Below, piece after piece: positions 16,228 to 27,168 of a stretch of DNA of 64,000 bases. The translations under genes and the position numbers were made by a program. The notes below the pieces were generated by a model. It ran no database searches. It saw nothing but the letters and a program-made list of their open reading frames with translations, and was not told the origin of the DNA. The stretch is from positions 124,001 through 188,000 of the forward strand of contig NZ_BAGL01000013.1 of assembly GCF_000308875.1 (NCBI RefSeq), given 5' to 3'. The stretch comes from Nocardia transvalensis NBRC 15921. Its GTDB lineage: Bacteria > Actinomycetota > Actinomycetes > Mycobacteriales > Mycobacteriaceae. The first letter of the stretch is position 1. Every line of letters starts with the position of its first letter.

Positions 16228-19200
16228 ATGACCGAGGAAGCTCCGGAGATCGAGGACGTACTGGCGCTCGCGCCGTTGCAGGAAGGGCTGTTCTCGCTGT
16301 CGCACCTGTCCGGCGCCGATCACGACGTCTACACGATCCCGTTCGTCGTGGACATCGACGGCCCGCTGGACACCGCGGCGCTGCGCGCGAGTTTCGAGGC
16401 GCTGCTGCGGCGGCACGCGAATCTGCGCGCGGTGTTCTGGGATCAGGACGTGCCGCGTCCGGTGCAGATCGTGCCCGCCCGGGTCGAGCTGCCGTGGGCC
16501 GAATGTGCTTCGCTCCCAGAGGAATTGGACGCGGTCACAGCCGCGGAGATCCGGCGGCCGTTCGACCTCGCCCGCGGCCCCGCGCTGCGGGTGCTGCTGG
16601 TGTCGCTGCCCCCGGCCGCCGACGGGAACCCGCGCCGCCGCATGGTCGTCACCATCCACCACATCCTGATGGACGGCTGGTCGCTCGGGCTCCTGTTCAC
16701 CGAGCTGCGTGCCCTGTACGAGGCCGGGGGAGCGGCCGACGCACTCCCTCCCGTGCGGCCGTACCGCGACTACATCGGCTGGCTCGCGACGCAGGATATG
16801 ACTGCGGCCCTGGACAAGTGGTCCGACTACCTGGGTGTACTCGACGGCCCGGTGATGGTCGCCGACGTGGCCGCTTCTTCCGGCACGCTTTTGGCCGGAA
16901 TCACCCGCTATGCCCTCCCCGCCGAGGACACCGCCCGACTTCGCGCGTGGGCCCGAGTACAGGGCCTCACGCTGAACACCGTGGTGCAGTTCGCCTGGAC
17001 CGTCGTCCTGGCCCGGCTCACCGATCGCGACGACGTCGCCTACGGCACCGTCGTGACCGGCCGCCCGGACCAGATCTCCGGCGTGGACCGCATGATCGGG
17101 CTGTTCCTGAATACGGTCGCGGTGGCGTTCCGGATGGATCCGACGGCGTCGGTGGTGGCCGAATGCGCTCGGCTGCAACGGGAATCGGCGACTATGCGCG
17201 AGTCCGGCTTCCTGAGCTTGTCGTCGGTGCAGCGGTCGGCCGGGCACAGTGCGCTGTTCGACACCATGTTCGTCTTCCAGAACGCGCCGATGGAGCACGC
17301 GTTCCAGGAGACGACCCTCACCGGCGGCGTGACCTTCCGCCCGGTCATGACCGAGAACCTGACGCACTACCCGCTCACGGTGGTGTCGCATCTGCTGGGC
17401 GACGAGCTGCTGGTCGTGGTGGAGGCCGTCGCCGAGTCGCTGCCCTATGTCCCGGCCGATATCGCCGCGAGCATGCTGGCCCTGCTGAGCCGGCTACCGG
17501 ACTGCACCGAGACACCCGTCGCGGAACTGGACGTGCTGCCGGAAGCGGCGCGCGCCGATCTCCTCCGCACGGCCACCACTCCGGTCCTCGAACGGGATTC
17601 GGAGACATCAGTTTTCGCGCTGTTCGAGCGCCAGGCGGAGATCACGCCGGACGCGATCGCGCTGACCACGGATACCGAGCGGCTGACCTACCGGGAGCTA
17701 CGCGACCGATCCGCCCGGCTGGCCGCCGAACTGGCCGCGCACGGCGTGGGCGCCGAGGGCGTGGTGGCGCTATTCCTGCCGCGCGGACCGGAAGCGATCG
17801 TCGCCATCCTGGCCACCCTCGCCGCCGGGGCGGCCTATGTGCCCGTGGATATCTCGCTCCCCGCGGCCCGGATCGGCTCGATCCTGCGGCAGGCCGAACC
17901 GGATCTGGCGCTGGCCGCCGGGGACCATGCCGAGGTGCTGGGCGCGATCCCGGCGCTGCGGATGGACGACCCCGATGTGGCCGGCCGGATCGCGGCCCGC
18001 GCACCCGAGGTTCCGGACAGCGCGCGGCATCATCCCGCGCGCCGCGCCTACCTCATCTTCACCTCCGGTTCCACCGGCGAGCCCAAGGGTGTCGTCGGCA
18101 CGCACGAGGCGCTGATCAGCTATTTCACCGATCACCGCGCCCGCGTTTACCGGCCCGCCACCCGGCGGCTCGGCCGCCCGCTGCGGATCGCGCACGCCTG
18201 GTCGCTGAGCTTCGACGCCTCCTGGCAGCCGCTGATCGGGCTGCTCGACGGGCACGGTCTGCACCTGTTCGACGACGCGGCGATGCGCGACGCGCAGCGC
18301 CTGGTCGACGGGATGGTCCGGCACGACGTCGACATGATCGATACGACGCCCTCGCTGTTCCGGCAGCTGACCGCGGCCGGACTGCTCGACCACCGGCTCG
18401 CTGTGCTCGCACTGGGCGGTGAGGCCATCGACACCCAGCTGTGGACGCGCCTGCGCGCGCTGCCGGGTGTCGCGGTGCACAACTGCTACGGCCCGACCGA
18501 GTCCACGGTCGAGGCCGTCGTCGCCGATGTCACCGCTCCCGATTTCGGTGGTGTGCAAGCGAATTCGCCGACCATCGGCCGGGCCACCGCCGGAATGTCG
18601 GCGTACGTACTGGATTCGCGGCTGCGGCCGGTCCCGGTCGGCGTCACCGGCGAGCTGTATCTGGCCGGGCCGCAGCTGGCCCGCGGATACGCCGGACGGC
18701 CGGGCGCGACCGCCGATCATTTCGTCGCCGACCCGTTCGGCGCGGGCCGCCGCATGTACCGGACCGGTGACCTGGTGCGCCGCCGGGCGGACGGCCTGCT
18801 CGGGTACCTGGGACGCGCAGACGATCAGGTGAAGGTCCGCGGATACCGCATCGAGATCGGCGAGGTGGATACGGCTTTGCGGGAGCTGCCCGGCATAACC
18901 GCCGCGGCGGCGACGGTGGCGCGGCGCGGCGACGGCGCGAGCCTGATCGGCTTCGTGGTGTGCGAGCCGGGTGGCGTCGCGGACCCGGTCGATATGCGCG
19001 CGGCGCTCGCGCAGCGCCTGCCCGCCTACATGATTCCCGCGCGCATCGTCGCCCTGCCGCGGCTTCCGGTCACGGTGAACGGCAAACTCGACGCCCGCGA
19101 ATTGGAGCGTCTCGCCGAACAGTCGCTCACGGCAAGCGAATCCACGGGTTCGGCCGCGCCCGAGACCGCTACCGAGAAGGCGCTGAGCGCCACGATCGCC

Positions 19201-20808
19201 GAGGTGTTCGACGGCCGGGCACCCGGTGTCGACGCGGACTTCTTCGAACTCGGCATGGACAGCATCGTCGCGATCGCGCTGGTGAACGCCGCACGCAGGC
19301 AAGGGATCTCGGTGACCGCGAAGATGGTCCTCACCAATCCCACGATCCGTGACCTGGCCGCGGCGATCGATCGCGGCGAGACAGGCGCGCTCGCGACCGA
19401 GGCCGACGGCTACGGCGAGGTCACCCCGCTGCCGATCGTGTCGTGGATGTACAAGCACGGCAACTATCGCCGGTTCACCCAGAACATGCTGCTCACCATG
19501 CCCGAGGGCATCTCGCGCGAGCAACTGGAGACGGTGTTGCAGGCGGTGCTGGACGGGCACGACGTGCTGCGGTCGACGCTGACGCACTCCGCGAGAGGCC
19601 CGCGTCTGGTGACCCGAGAGCCGGGTGCGGTGGCCGCGAAGGAGGTGCTCACCCGGATCGAGGACGTCCCCGCGGACGCGACCGGCGCCCACCTGCGCTC
19701 CGCCACCTACGCCGCGATCGACGAGATCGACCCGGACGCCGGAAATATGGTGCGCGCGGCATGGTTTCGTGGCCGGGCCGACGGCGACATCCTGTTCCTC
19801 GCCATCCATCACCTGGCCGTGGACGTGGTGTCCTGGCACATCCTCACCGCCGATCTGGCGGCCGCGTGGGAGCGGGTGCGCGACGGCGGCACGCCGGTGG
19901 TGATGACCGCACCCACCTCCTACCGCGCGTGGTCCGAGCTGATGTCCGCGCGCGCCGAAGACCCCGAAGTCCAAGAGCAGCGCGACTATTGGGCGGCGCA
20001 GGTGGCCGCGCCGGACCCCGCCCTCGGCAGCCGTAAGCCGGATCCGGCGAGAGATACGTGGGATTCGTTGCGCGCGACCATGGTCCGCACGCCCGTCCCG
20101 ACGACCGCCCGTGTCCTGGGCGCGACGACCAGAAGCGAGGGCGTCCGGGAGATGCTCCTGACCGCCCTGACGATGACGCTGAACTCGTGGCGTCGCGAAC
20201 GAGGGGAGGACCGGACGACCGGGGCGCTGATCGCCCTGGAGAGCCACGGCCGGGCCGACGAGGCCGCCGGCGCCGACAGCTCGGGCACCGTGGGCTGGTT
20301 CACCAGCGTATTCCCGGTGCGGCTGGGCGACGGTGCGCTCGCGATCGACGTCGACACCGCGGCGGCGGACCCGGCCGCGGCCGGGAAACTCCTGCGTGCG
20401 GTGGCATCGCACGTCTGCGAGGTGCCTCGCCACGGCGTCGATTTCGGATTACTCCAAGACGTGGCGCGCGTGCCCGAACTGGCCGGCGCGCCGGAGCCTC
20501 AGGTCGAATTCAACTACCTGGGCCGCTCCGATCTCATCGAGCAGGATCGGCCCGCCTGGTCGATCAGCACCGACGCGGCCTTCGCCGACGCCATGCCGAT
20601 CGCCCCCGAACCCGACCTGCCGCTGCGCTACGCCCTGGATGTCGTAGCGGCCGTGGGACATACGCCCGACGGACCGCAGTTCACCACGCAGTGGCGGTGG
20701 AGCGCGGCACTGTTCACCGAGGCCGAGGCAGACCGGCTGGGTGAGCTGTGGAATCGCGGCATCGCCGCGATCGCGAACGCACAGGGACCGGGTGACGCCG
20801 TGCGGTGA
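16228..20808 (+). CDS. NRPS, C-A-PCP-E (second lysine-type module)
   Basis: This 1526-aa protein starts at ATG 16228 behind GGAGGTGAGGGG. The condensation domain is about 10-430 ([10 protein letters not shown]). The adenylation domain is about 450-950 ([20 protein letters not shown]). PCP carries Ser1012 in LGMDSIV. The terminal epimerization-like domain is about 1060-1510. Its core reads [10 protein letters not shown], so the Gly of HHxxxDG is Val, unlike the preceding NRPS. The order resembles MbtF, which adds the last lysine that cyclizes to a caprolactam. No thioesterase is fused. The hand-read specificity string is D-A-Q-D-A-G-C-V-E-K; the acidic residue again suits a basic amino acid. 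A family A repeat is embedded in the C domain at about residues 217-225. Confidence 0.88.
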   Translation: MTEEAPEIEDVLALAPLQEGLFSLSHLSGADHDVYTIPFVVDIDGPLDTAALRASFEALLRRHANLRAVFWDQDVPRPVQIVPARVELPWAECASLPEELDAVTAAEIRRPFDLARGPALRVLLVSLPPAADGNPRRRMVVTIHHILMDGWSLGLLFTELRALYEAGGAADALPPVRPYRDYIGWLATQDMTAALDKWSDYLGVLDGPVMVADVAASSGTLLAGITRYALPAEDTARLRAWARVQGLTLNTVVQFAWTVVLARLTDRDDVAYGTVVTGRPDQISGVDRMIGLFLNTVAVAFRMDPTASVVAECARLQRESATMRESGFLSLSSVQRSAGHSALFDTMFVFQNAPMEHAFQETTLTGGVTFRPVMTENLTHYPLTVVSHLLGDELLVVVEAVAESLPYVPADIAASMLALLSRLPDCTETPVAELDVLPEAARADLLRTATTPVLERDSETSVFALFERQAEITPDAIALTTDTERLTYRELRDRSARLAAELAAHGVGAEGVVALFLPRGPEAIVAILATLAAGAAYVPVDISLPAARIGSILRQAEPDLALAAGDHAEVLGAIPALRMDDPDVAGRIAARAPEVPDSARHHPARRAYLIFTSGSTGEPKGVVGTHEALISYFTDHRARVYRPATRRLGRPLRIAHAWSLSFDASWQPLIGLLDGHGLHLFDDAAMRDAQRLVDGMVRHDVDMIDTTPSLFRQLTAAGLLDHRLAVLALGGEAIDTQLWTRLRALPGVAVHNCYGPTESTVEAVVADVTAPDFGGVQANSPTIGRATAGMSAYVLDSRLRPVPVGVTGELYLAGPQLARGYAGRPGATADHFVADPFGAGRRMYRTGDLVRRRADGLLGYLGRADDQVKVRGYRIEIGEVDTALRELPGITAAAATVARRGDGASLIGFVVCEPGGVADPVDMRAALAQRLPAYMIPARIVALPRLPVTVNGKLDARELERLAEQSLTASESTGSAAPETATEKALSATIAEVFDGRAPGVDADFFELGMDSIVAIALVNAARRQGISVTAKMVLTNPTIRDLAAAIDRGETGALATEADGYGEVTPLPIVSWMYKHGNYRRFTQNMLLTMPEGISREQLETVLQAVLDGHDVLRSTLTHSARGPRLVTREPGAVAAKEVLTRIEDVPADATGAHLRSATYAAIDEIDPDAGNMVRAAWFRGRADGDILFLAIHHLAVDVVSWHILTADLAAAWERVRDGGTPVVMTAPTSYRAWSELMSARAEDPEVQEQRDYWAAQVAAPDPALGSRKPDPARDTWDSLRATMVRTPVPTTARVLGATTRSEGVREMLLTALTMTLNSWRRERGEDRTTGALIALESHGRADEAAGADSSGTVGWFTSVFPVRLGDGALAIDVDTAAADPAAAGKLLRAVASHVCEVPRHGVDFGLLQDVARVPELAGAPEPQVEFNYLGRSDLIEQDRPAWSISTDAAFADAMPIAPEPDLPLRYALDVVAAVGHTPDGPQFTTQWRWSAALFTEAEADRLGELWNRGIAAIANAQGPGDAVR
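16878..16901 (+). repeat. Family A dyad element inside the C domain of the third NRPS
   Basis: A single copy with arms TTCCGGC and GCCGGAA around the loop ACGCTTTTG. It is translated as SSGTLLAGI within a variable loop between the DxxxxYL helix region and the following strand. The same unit builds the intergenic inverted repeats at 1672 and 60672. Confidence 0.8.
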
Positions 20809-20868
20809 TCGCTCGCACACGGATTGCGTCGCATGCCGATTCGATCCGCAACGAAGGGGATGGATGAT

Positions 20869-21624
20869 ATGCACAGACCGGGCTGGATCCGGAAGTTCCA
20901 TAAATCGCGTGCGGCCGGCGGGCCGCCGTTATTGATCTTCCCCCACGCCGGTGCCGGCGCGTCGACCTATCGCGCGTTCTCCAAGGCGTTCAGCAGAGAC
21001 TTCGACGTCATCGTCTTTCAATATCCGGGCCGGCAGGACCGCGCGCACGAGCCGCTGCCGACCTCGCTGCCCGAACTCGCCGCCGGCGCGCTCGCCGAAT
21101 TCCGGAACTCCGCGTTCGACCGCGGCACCGGGATCTACGCGTTCGGCCACAGCATGGGGGCGCTCGTCTCGTTCGAATTCGTCCGGCTCGCCGAGGCCGC
21201 GGGTATCTCCGTGCGGCAGTTGACGGTCTCGGCGGCGGTCCCGCCCGCCCGCGCGGAGTTCCGGCCGCCGACACCCACCGGCGACGAGGAACTACTGGAC
21301 CACCTGACCATGCTCGAGGGCATGGGCTCCGATGTGCTCGACAGCCGGGAGATCATGCGCATGGCGCTGCCGGTCCTCCAGGCCGATCACCGTGCCTCCG
21401 ACGCGTATTCGCCGTCTCCGGAGGTGGAACTGTCCGCGCGGATCCACGCGCTCGGCGGTGAACACGACCCCATCGTCTCCATCGCGGACCTGCACGGCTG
21501 GCGTCGCCACAGCGACGACGTCGAGGTCACGGTGTTCGAAGGCGGGCACTTCTTCCTGAACGACCATGTCGACACGATCGCGGCCGTCACGGCGCGGCGC
21601 GCGACCGTCGGGCCGGCGGCCTGA
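20869..21624 (+). CDS. Type II thioesterase (PKS cassette 1)
   Basis: This 251-aa alpha/beta hydrolase of the GrsT/TEII family has an oxyanion region FPHAGAGAS (about 23-31), nucleophile GHSMG (about 89-93) and a late GGHFFLNDH His. The start is placed at ATG 20869, about nine bases after GAAGGGG; ATG 20860 is the alternative. Stand-alone thioesterases remove misprimed acyl groups from carrier proteins or release products. It is paralogous to the gene at 27455, which has the same length and the same FHK-RAAG N-terminal motif. It lies 60 bases after the third NRPS, in the same likely operon. Confidence 0.87.
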   Translation: MHRPGWIRKFHKSRAAGGPPLLIFPHAGAGASTYRAFSKAFSRDFDVIVFQYPGRQDRAHEPLPTSLPELAAGALAEFRNSAFDRGTGIYAFGHSMGALVSFEFVRLAEAAGISVRQLTVSAAVPPARAEFRPPTPTGDEELLDHLTMLEGMGSDVLDSREIMRMALPVLQADHRASDAYSPSPEVELSARIHALGGEHDPIVSIADLHGWRRHSDDVEVTVFEGGHFFLNDHVDTIAAVTARRATVGPAA

Positions 21625-21638
21625 CGGGGAGGACTCTT

Positions 21639-22961
21639 ATGACTTTGTCTACCAAGGACGACGTCGATCACGTCGTCATCGCCGGGATGGCCGTCGAGGC
21701 GCCCGGCGGCATCGAGGGACCGGGCTCGTACTGGTCGGCGCTCGCCGATGCGAAGGAGTTGATCGGGCCGTTCCCGCGCGATCGCGGGTGGCCGATCGAG
21801 GACATGCTGTCGCTGGCCCGGCTGGACGGCTGGGGCACGGTCCGCGACGCCGGGGGCTTCCTGGACCGGGCCGCCTCGTTCGATCCGGCCTTCTTCGGCA
21901 TCAGTCAGCGCGAGGCGCTCGCGACCGACCCGCAGCAGCGGGTGGCGCTGCGGGTGGCGTGGAAGGCGCTCGAGAACTCCGGCATCAATCCGGCCGCGCT
22001 CGACGGAGAGGACGCCGGCTGCTTCGTCGGCGTCCTGCCGATGGAATACGGCCCGCGCGGCGCCGAGGTCAACGAGTACAGCGGGCACCGGGTGGTCAGC
22101 CAGGTGACGATGAGCGTGGCCGGGCGAGTGTCGCACTGCCTCGGACTGATCGGGCCGTCGGTGACCGTCGATACCGCCTGCACCTCGTCGCTGACCGCGC
22201 TGCACCTGGCCGCGGCCGCGGTGCGCGGCGGGGAATGCGACTGGGCCCTCGCCGGGGGCGTCTGCGTGATGGGATCGCCGATCCTGTTCTACGAATTCTC
22301 CAAGCACAACGCGCTCTCGGCGGACGGGCACTGCCGGTCCTACGCCGACGACGCCAGCGGCACGCTGTGGGGCGAGGGCGCGGGATTCGTTCTCTTGGAG
22401 AAGGAGTCGCGCGCGCGGCGGCTGGGCCACCGCGTCTACGGCCGGCTGCTGGCCTCCGCGCACAATCACAACGGGAAGGGCAAACCGATCCTCACGCCCC
22501 GAATCGACGCGCAGGAGAGGGTGATTCGCAAGACCCTCGATCTGGCGGGCATCGACCCGGCCGACGTGGGCATGGTCGAGGGCCACGGCACCGCCACCCG
22601 GGCCGGTGATCCGGTGGAACTCACGGCTTTGCAGAACACCTACGGCGCAACGGATTCCGACACTCTGCTCGGCTCGGTGAAATCGAATATCGGTCACACT
22701 CAGGCGGCCGCGGGCGTCATGGGCCTGATCAAACTGCTACTGGCCGGCCGGTACGGCAGCATCCCGCCGAGCCTGTTCTCGGACAATCCGACGACCAGGG
22801 TCGACTGGGACCGGGCCAGCCTGCGGCTGGCCACGACGCTGCAACCGTGGGAACCGCGCGACGGCGTCCGCTGCGGCGCGGTCTCCGCGTTCGGCGCGGG
22901 CGGCGCCAACGCGCACGCGATCGTCGCGATGCCCGTCGCGGAGGAGGCCGAGTATGTCTAG
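21639..22961 (+). CDS. MbtC-like beta-ketoacyl synthase (PKS cassette 1)
   Basis: This 440-aa stand-alone type I ketosynthase has catalytic Cys in DTACTSSL, and His in EGHGTATRAGD and KSNIGHTQAAAG, all intact. It lacks AT, KR and ACP domains; these are in the next protein, as in mycobacterial MbtC/MbtD. It should condense an acyl starter with a malonyl-type unit to make the beta-hydroxy acid of the siderophore. Its last bases overlap the next start codon by 8 bp (ATGTCTAG), exactly as in cassette 2. Confidence 0.88.
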   Translation: MTLSTKDDVDHVVIAGMAVEAPGGIEGPGSYWSALADAKELIGPFPRDRGWPIEDMLSLARLDGWGTVRDAGGFLDRAASFDPAFFGISQREALATDPQQRVALRVAWKALENSGINPAALDGEDAGCFVGVLPMEYGPRGAEVNEYSGHRVVSQVTMSVAGRVSHCLGLIGPSVTVDTACTSSLTALHLAAAAVRGGECDWALAGGVCVMGSPILFYEFSKHNALSADGHCRSYADDASGTLWGEGAGFVLLEKESRARRLGHRVYGRLLASAHNHNGKGKPILTPRIDAQERVIRKTLDLAGIDPADVGMVEGHGTATRAGDPVELTALQNTYGATDSDTLLGSVKSNIGHTQAAAGVMGLIKLLLAGRYGSIPPSLFSDNPTTRVDWDRASLRLATTLQPWEPRDGVRCGAVSAFGAGGANAHAIVAMPVAEEAEYV

Positions 22962-25900
22962 CTACCGGCTTCCCGACGGTTCGGTGCCGATCCTGCTGTC
23001 GGCGGACAATCTCGGACTGCTGCCCGGCGAGGCCGCGGCCGTGCTGTCGTATGCCGAAGCGCGGCCGGGGATTTCGCCCGATCGCATCGCCGACATGCTG
23101 TTCCGGACGCGGGCCGCCCGGCGGCACCGGGCGCTGGCCATGGTCGGCTCCCGGGACGAGCTGATCGCGGCGCTGCGGGCGATCGCGGACGAGCGGGCGC
23201 ACCCGGCGGTGGTCCGCTCGGCGGAGCCCGCCGGAACGCGCCGGTCGGCCTATGTCTTTCCGGGACAGGGCGGGCAGCGCCCGGGGATGGGCAGGCTGTT
23301 CTACGAGCACATGCCCGCCTTCCGGGCCGAGGTCGATCGCTGCGCCGCCCTCTTCGAGGAGCTGTTCGGCGTCTCGCCGAAGGCATACCTGCTGGACGAG
23401 GACCTCGCGGCCGGCGACAGCGCGACCGTGGTGCAGCCCGCGCTGTTCACCCAGATGGTGGGGCTGGCCGCCATGTGGCGGTCCGTCGGCATCGGTCCCG
23501 ATGTGGTCGTCGGCCACAGCCAGGGCGAACTGGCCGCGGCGTACGTATCCGGCACGATGACGCTGGCCGACGCGGTACTGGTGGTGGGCGCCCGCGCGCG
23601 GGCGGTCGACACCATCGCCTCGGACCGGTACGCGATGGCCGTCGTCGCCGCCGACCGCGAGGAATGCGAGGAACTGCTGGCTCGGCGCTCCGGCTGGGCG
23701 CAGGTCTCGGTCATCAATTCACCACGCATGGTGGGCATCTCGGGCGAGCGCGGCACGGTCGAGGACGTCGTGGAAACCCTCACGGCCCGGGACAGATTCG
23801 CTCGCCTGATCCGCGTGGAGTATCCCGCGCACACCGACCGGGTCACCGAGGTCCGCCAGCAGGTGCAGGAGGCGGTGGACGGGCGGCTGGAACACCGGCA
23901 CTTCCTCGACACCGAGATCGATTGCCTCGGAGCCACTCTCGGCGAGGCGGTAACCGCGGACCTGCCGGTGGACGAGTACTGGTTCTGGAATCTGCGCAAC
24001 ACCGTCCGCTTCGACAAGGCCATCGAGGCGGCCGTCGAGCGGGAGGTCGACACCTTCGTCGAACTGTCCGAACATCCGACGCTGGCGCTGTCCATCCAGG
24101 AGAACGTCGCCACGTCCGGCCGCCGGACCACGGTGACCGGCACCTCGAACCGGGCCGCCGCCGATCTGGCGGAGTTCACACGCAATCTCGCGGCCCTGGC
24201 CGTGCACGATCTGGACTACTCGTGGGAGCGGTTGCGTGTGGAATCCGAGGAGGTCGTCCGGTTGCCGCTGGACGATTTCCCGAATACCGAGATGAACGAG
24301 TCGCAGCTGTGGCTGCCGTACAACTCCGTCACGGAACGTGCTGCGCCCGTGGAACGGGTCGCGCCGCTCCCTGTCGCGCCGCCGCCCGTCGCCGCCACGG
24401 TGCGGACCGCGCCTCCGCAGCAGTTGATCGAGACCTGGAACCGACTGGCGTACCGGTCGCTGACGCCGCCGCGCTCGATCGGGGTCATCGATCACACCGG
24501 CCGGTGCGCGGATCTCGCTGCGGCGCTGTGCGCGCGGGCCGCGGAACAGGGGGCGACCGCGCGGCTGGTCGACGCGCCCGGCGGCGATACCGGTGATGCC
24601 GACACCCTCGTGGTCCTGTTGCCGGCGCGGCCCGAGCCGTCCGCCGCCGCGGCCGTCGCCGAGATCGCGGAGTTCTTCGGGACCCGGGGCTGGTGGGCCA
24701 AACCCGGTGCGGCCGTGCGTGACTGGTGGCTGGTGACGGTCGCCGGTGAGGTCGCGGTGCGCGGTGACGCGCTGCCGCATTCGGTGCACGCGGCCGCCGC
24801 GGCGGGATTCCGTTGCGCGGGAACCGAATATCCCGGCATCACGTTCCGCCATCTGGATCTGGCGGCGGACGGCGCCGGCGCGGACGGCGCGGCCTCGATC
24901 GTCACCGCGCTGCATACCGCCGACGAGCCGGAGCTGGCGCTGCGCGGCGGGTCGCTGTACGCGAAGCGGCTGGTCGAGGCGGATCTCGACGGCATCGACC
25001 CCGTGGCCGTCCCGGAGGATGTCGTCATTCTGGGCGGCACCGGCGCGGTCGGGCTCGAGTTCTGCGAGCACGTCGCGCGGCACGGTGCGCGGCGGGTCGC
25101 GCTGGTGAGCCGGTCGGGGGAGACCGCGGAGATCGCCGAGCGCCTGCGGGGGATCCGTGCGCTCGGGGCCGAGATCCGCGTGATCTCCTGCGATGTCGGT
25201 GATGCGGGCGCCGTCCGGCGGATGGCCGACGAGCTGCGCGATATGCCCGCGGGTCTGGTCGTCCACGCGGCCGCCGATATCGCGGGGCTGACGAATATCG
25301 AACTCGCGAATGTCACTCCGGAACAGGCCGACGAGGCCGTGCGCGGCAAGGTCGTCGGCATCGCGAATGTGCTGGATTCGCTTGCGACGACCGATGATTG
25401 CCGCTTGCTGCTGTGCTCCTCGCTGGCGGCAACGCTGGGCGGGCGTGGGATGAGCGTCTACGCCGCGGCCAACCGCATGCTCGACGCGCTGGCCCACCGG
25501 CTGCGCGCCGAGGGCCGGAACGTCGTCTCGGTGCAGTGGGGGCAGTGGGCGGTCCACCGGGGTGCGGGTACCTCGGCGGGCGATGTGCTGGCGAGCGTGG
25601 GATATCTGCCGATGCGGTCCGAGGACGCCATCGCCCTGGGCCTGAGCGGGCTCGCCCAGAACTCGCTGGTCACCGCGTTCGATTGGGACCGTGGGCGTTC
25701 CGTGCTGGGACAGTACGGCTACGGGCCGGTGCTCTCGCAGCTGGAGACTCCCGAGGCCGTTGTGCCCGAGCCCGTGGTGAACACGGTGGCTCCCGCCGCG
25801 GACGCTCCCCAGCGCCTGCTCCAACTGCTGGCCGAGGTCATCGGCGCGGACGACCTGGGGACCATCGATACCGCGCGTCCTCTGGTGGCAGTCGGATTGG

Positions 25901-27168
25901 ACTCCCTCCAGGCCCTGGAGTTGCGCAGGCGGATCGACGAGGAATTCCGTCGCGAGGTGCCGGTAGCCGACCTCATCGGGGGTGCTTCACTGGATGACGT
26001 CGTCCGCATGGTCGGTGGTAGCTCGGCTGTCGGGGCGGCAGGGGGCCCCGGCCAAAAGCATGCCGGGGAATCGAGTGGGCAGGCCGACATGACCGGCGTG
26101 CAGGCCGACAAGATCCGTTCTGCCCGGGGGGATTTGGATCTCTTCGGGTTGCGGGCCATGTTGCGGGTTTTGCGGCCGGTGCTGGATGAGCGGGAGTTTC
26201 GACGGGACGAAGAGGTCGCGGACGCATTGGAATTCGCGCCTCGGCATCGGTGGCTGTTGCGGCAGTGGCTGCTGGCGTTGACGGAGAACGGGTGTCTGGA
26301 GGGTGATTCGGGGCGCGGGCACCGGTATGTCCGTGCGGTGCCGGAACCGTCGCGGACCGATCTGTCCGAGGTGTGCGCGGATCTCGGGTACGCGAGCGAA
26401 TTCGCCACCTTCCTGGCCGGTTCCGCCGACCGCCTGCTTGAGCTGGCGCAGGATCGGCTGCGGGTACAGGAACTGTTGTTCCCGAACGGCGATATGGATA
26501 CGGCCGATACGTTCTACCGGGACAACCTGGGCAGCCGGTACCTGAATATCGCCGCGCGGGAGGCGGTCGCGGAGATCGCCGCACGGCTACGCACCGAACG
26601 GCCGACCACCCGGATCCTCGAACTCGGCGCGGGTGTAGGCGGATTGACCAGCGAAATCGTGGCCGGAATGGCCGGGGAGTCGGTCGATTACCACTTCACC
26701 GACCTGTCCACATTCTTCCTCAACGCGGCCCGCAAGCGCTTCACCGGCGTACCGGGAATGCGATTCGGCATCGTGGATATGAACGCGGATCTGCCGAAGC
26801 AGCCCCGCTGCGACATCGTGCTCGCGTCGAATGTGCTGCACAACGCGCAGCACATCGGGCGGACCCTGCGCGAACTGCGCGACCTGTTGGAACCCGGCGG
26901 CGCGCTCGTCTTCCTCGAGTTCTGCCGGGCGCACTGCCTGATGCTGACCTCCGTGCATTTCCTGATGTCGCCGCGCGCGGATCAGGCGCGCGCGGGGGAG
27001 ACCGATGTGCGGGCGGGAACGGATCGCATCTTCCTGACCGAACGCGAATGGCTGGATCAGCTCACGGAAGCGGGCCTCACGCCCCTGCCCGTGCGACCCG
27101 AGGCCGGGCATCCGCTGGCGGTACTCGACCAGAAAGTGTTTGTCGCCGTGCGCGATCCGGACGCGTGA
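22954..27168 (+). CDS. MbtD-like PKS with added methyltransferase: AT-KR-ACP-MT
   Basis: This is a 1404-aa protein. The acyltransferase is about 80-420 (GHSQGE nucleophile about residue 190). The ketoreductase is about 690-900 (GGTGAVG nucleotide motif; Ser in CSSLAATLGG, Tyr in VYAAANRM). ACP carries Ser984 in GLDSLQ. After a linker with a family A repeat comes a methyltransferase about 1090-1404: a winged-helix-like lead-in, then the SAM motif LELGAGVGG and the ASNVLHNA strand. There is no DH or ER, so the product should stay a beta-hydroxyacyl. The MT may add an alpha-methyl to the acyl chain; 2-methyl or 2,2-dimethyl-3-hydroxy acids are known in nocobactin/amamistatin-type siderophores. 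The second cassette lacks this domain. Confidence 0.85.
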   Translation: MSSYRLPDGSVPILLSADNLGLLPGEAAAVLSYAEARPGISPDRIADMLFRTRAARRHRALAMVGSRDELIAALRAIADERAHPAVVRSAEPAGTRRSAYVFPGQGGQRPGMGRLFYEHMPAFRAEVDRCAALFEELFGVSPKAYLLDEDLAAGDSATVVQPALFTQMVGLAAMWRSVGIGPDVVVGHSQGELAAAYVSGTMTLADAVLVVGARARAVDTIASDRYAMAVVAADREECEELLARRSGWAQVSVINSPRMVGISGERGTVEDVVETLTARDRFARLIRVEYPAHTDRVTEVRQQVQEAVDGRLEHRHFLDTEIDCLGATLGEAVTADLPVDEYWFWNLRNTVRFDKAIEAAVEREVDTFVELSEHPTLALSIQENVATSGRRTTVTGTSNRAAADLAEFTRNLAALAVHDLDYSWERLRVESEEVVRLPLDDFPNTEMNESQLWLPYNSVTERAAPVERVAPLPVAPPPVAATVRTAPPQQLIETWNRLAYRSLTPPRSIGVIDHTGRCADLAAALCARAAEQGATARLVDAPGGDTGDADTLVVLLPARPEPSAAAAVAEIAEFFGTRGWWAKPGAAVRDWWLVTVAGEVAVRGDALPHSVHAAAAAGFRCAGTEYPGITFRHLDLAADGAGADGAASIVTALHTADEPELALRGGSLYAKRLVEADLDGIDPVAVPEDVVILGGTGAVGLEFCEHVARHGARRVALVSRSGETAEIAERLRGIRALGAEIRVISCDVGDAGAVRRMADELRDMPAGLVVHAAADIAGLTNIELANVTPEQADEAVRGKVVGIANVLDSLATTDDCRLLLCSSLAATLGGRGMSVYAAANRMLDALAHRLRAEGRNVVSVQWGQWAVHRGAGTSAGDVLASVGYLPMRSEDAIALGLSGLAQNSLVTAFDWDRGRSVLGQYGYGPVLSQLETPEAVVPEPVVNTVAPAADAPQRLLQLLAEVIGADDLGTIDTARPLVAVGLDSLQALELRRRIDEEFRREVPVADLIGGASLDDVVRMVGGSSAVGAAGGPGQKHAGESSGQADMTGVQADKIRSARGDLDLFGLRAMLRVLRPVLDEREFRRDEEVADALEFAPRHRWLLRQWLLALTENGCLEGDSGRGHRYVRAVPEPSRTDLSEVCADLGYASEFATFLAGSADRLLELAQDRLRVQELLFPNGDMDTADTFYRDNLGSRYLNIAAREAVAEIAARLRTERPTTRILELGAGVGGLTSEIVAGMAGESVDYHFTDLSTFFLNAARKRFTGVPGMRFGIVDMNADLPKQPRCDIVLASNVLHNAQHIGRTLRELRDLLEPGGALVFLEFCRAHCLMLTSVHFLMSPRADQARAGETDVRAGTDRIFLTEREWLDQLTEAGLTPLPVRPEAGHPLAVLDQKVFVAVRDPDA
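26046..26069 (-). repeat. Family A dyad element in the ACP-MT linker of PKS 1
   Basis: This copy is in reverse orientation. Its arms read CCCCGGC and GCCGGGG rather than TTCCGGC and GCCGGAA. Both sides changed together, so the pairing is kept. It is translated within the interdomain linker as GPGQKHAGES. Confidence 0.75.

Noticed and set aside
6378..20433. Very long minus-strand frames (about 830 to 1310 codons) across the NRPS genes
   Set aside because: They are antisense shadows caused by high GC at third codon positions. Their translations are low-complexity and show no domains, while the plus strand has complete NRPS domains.
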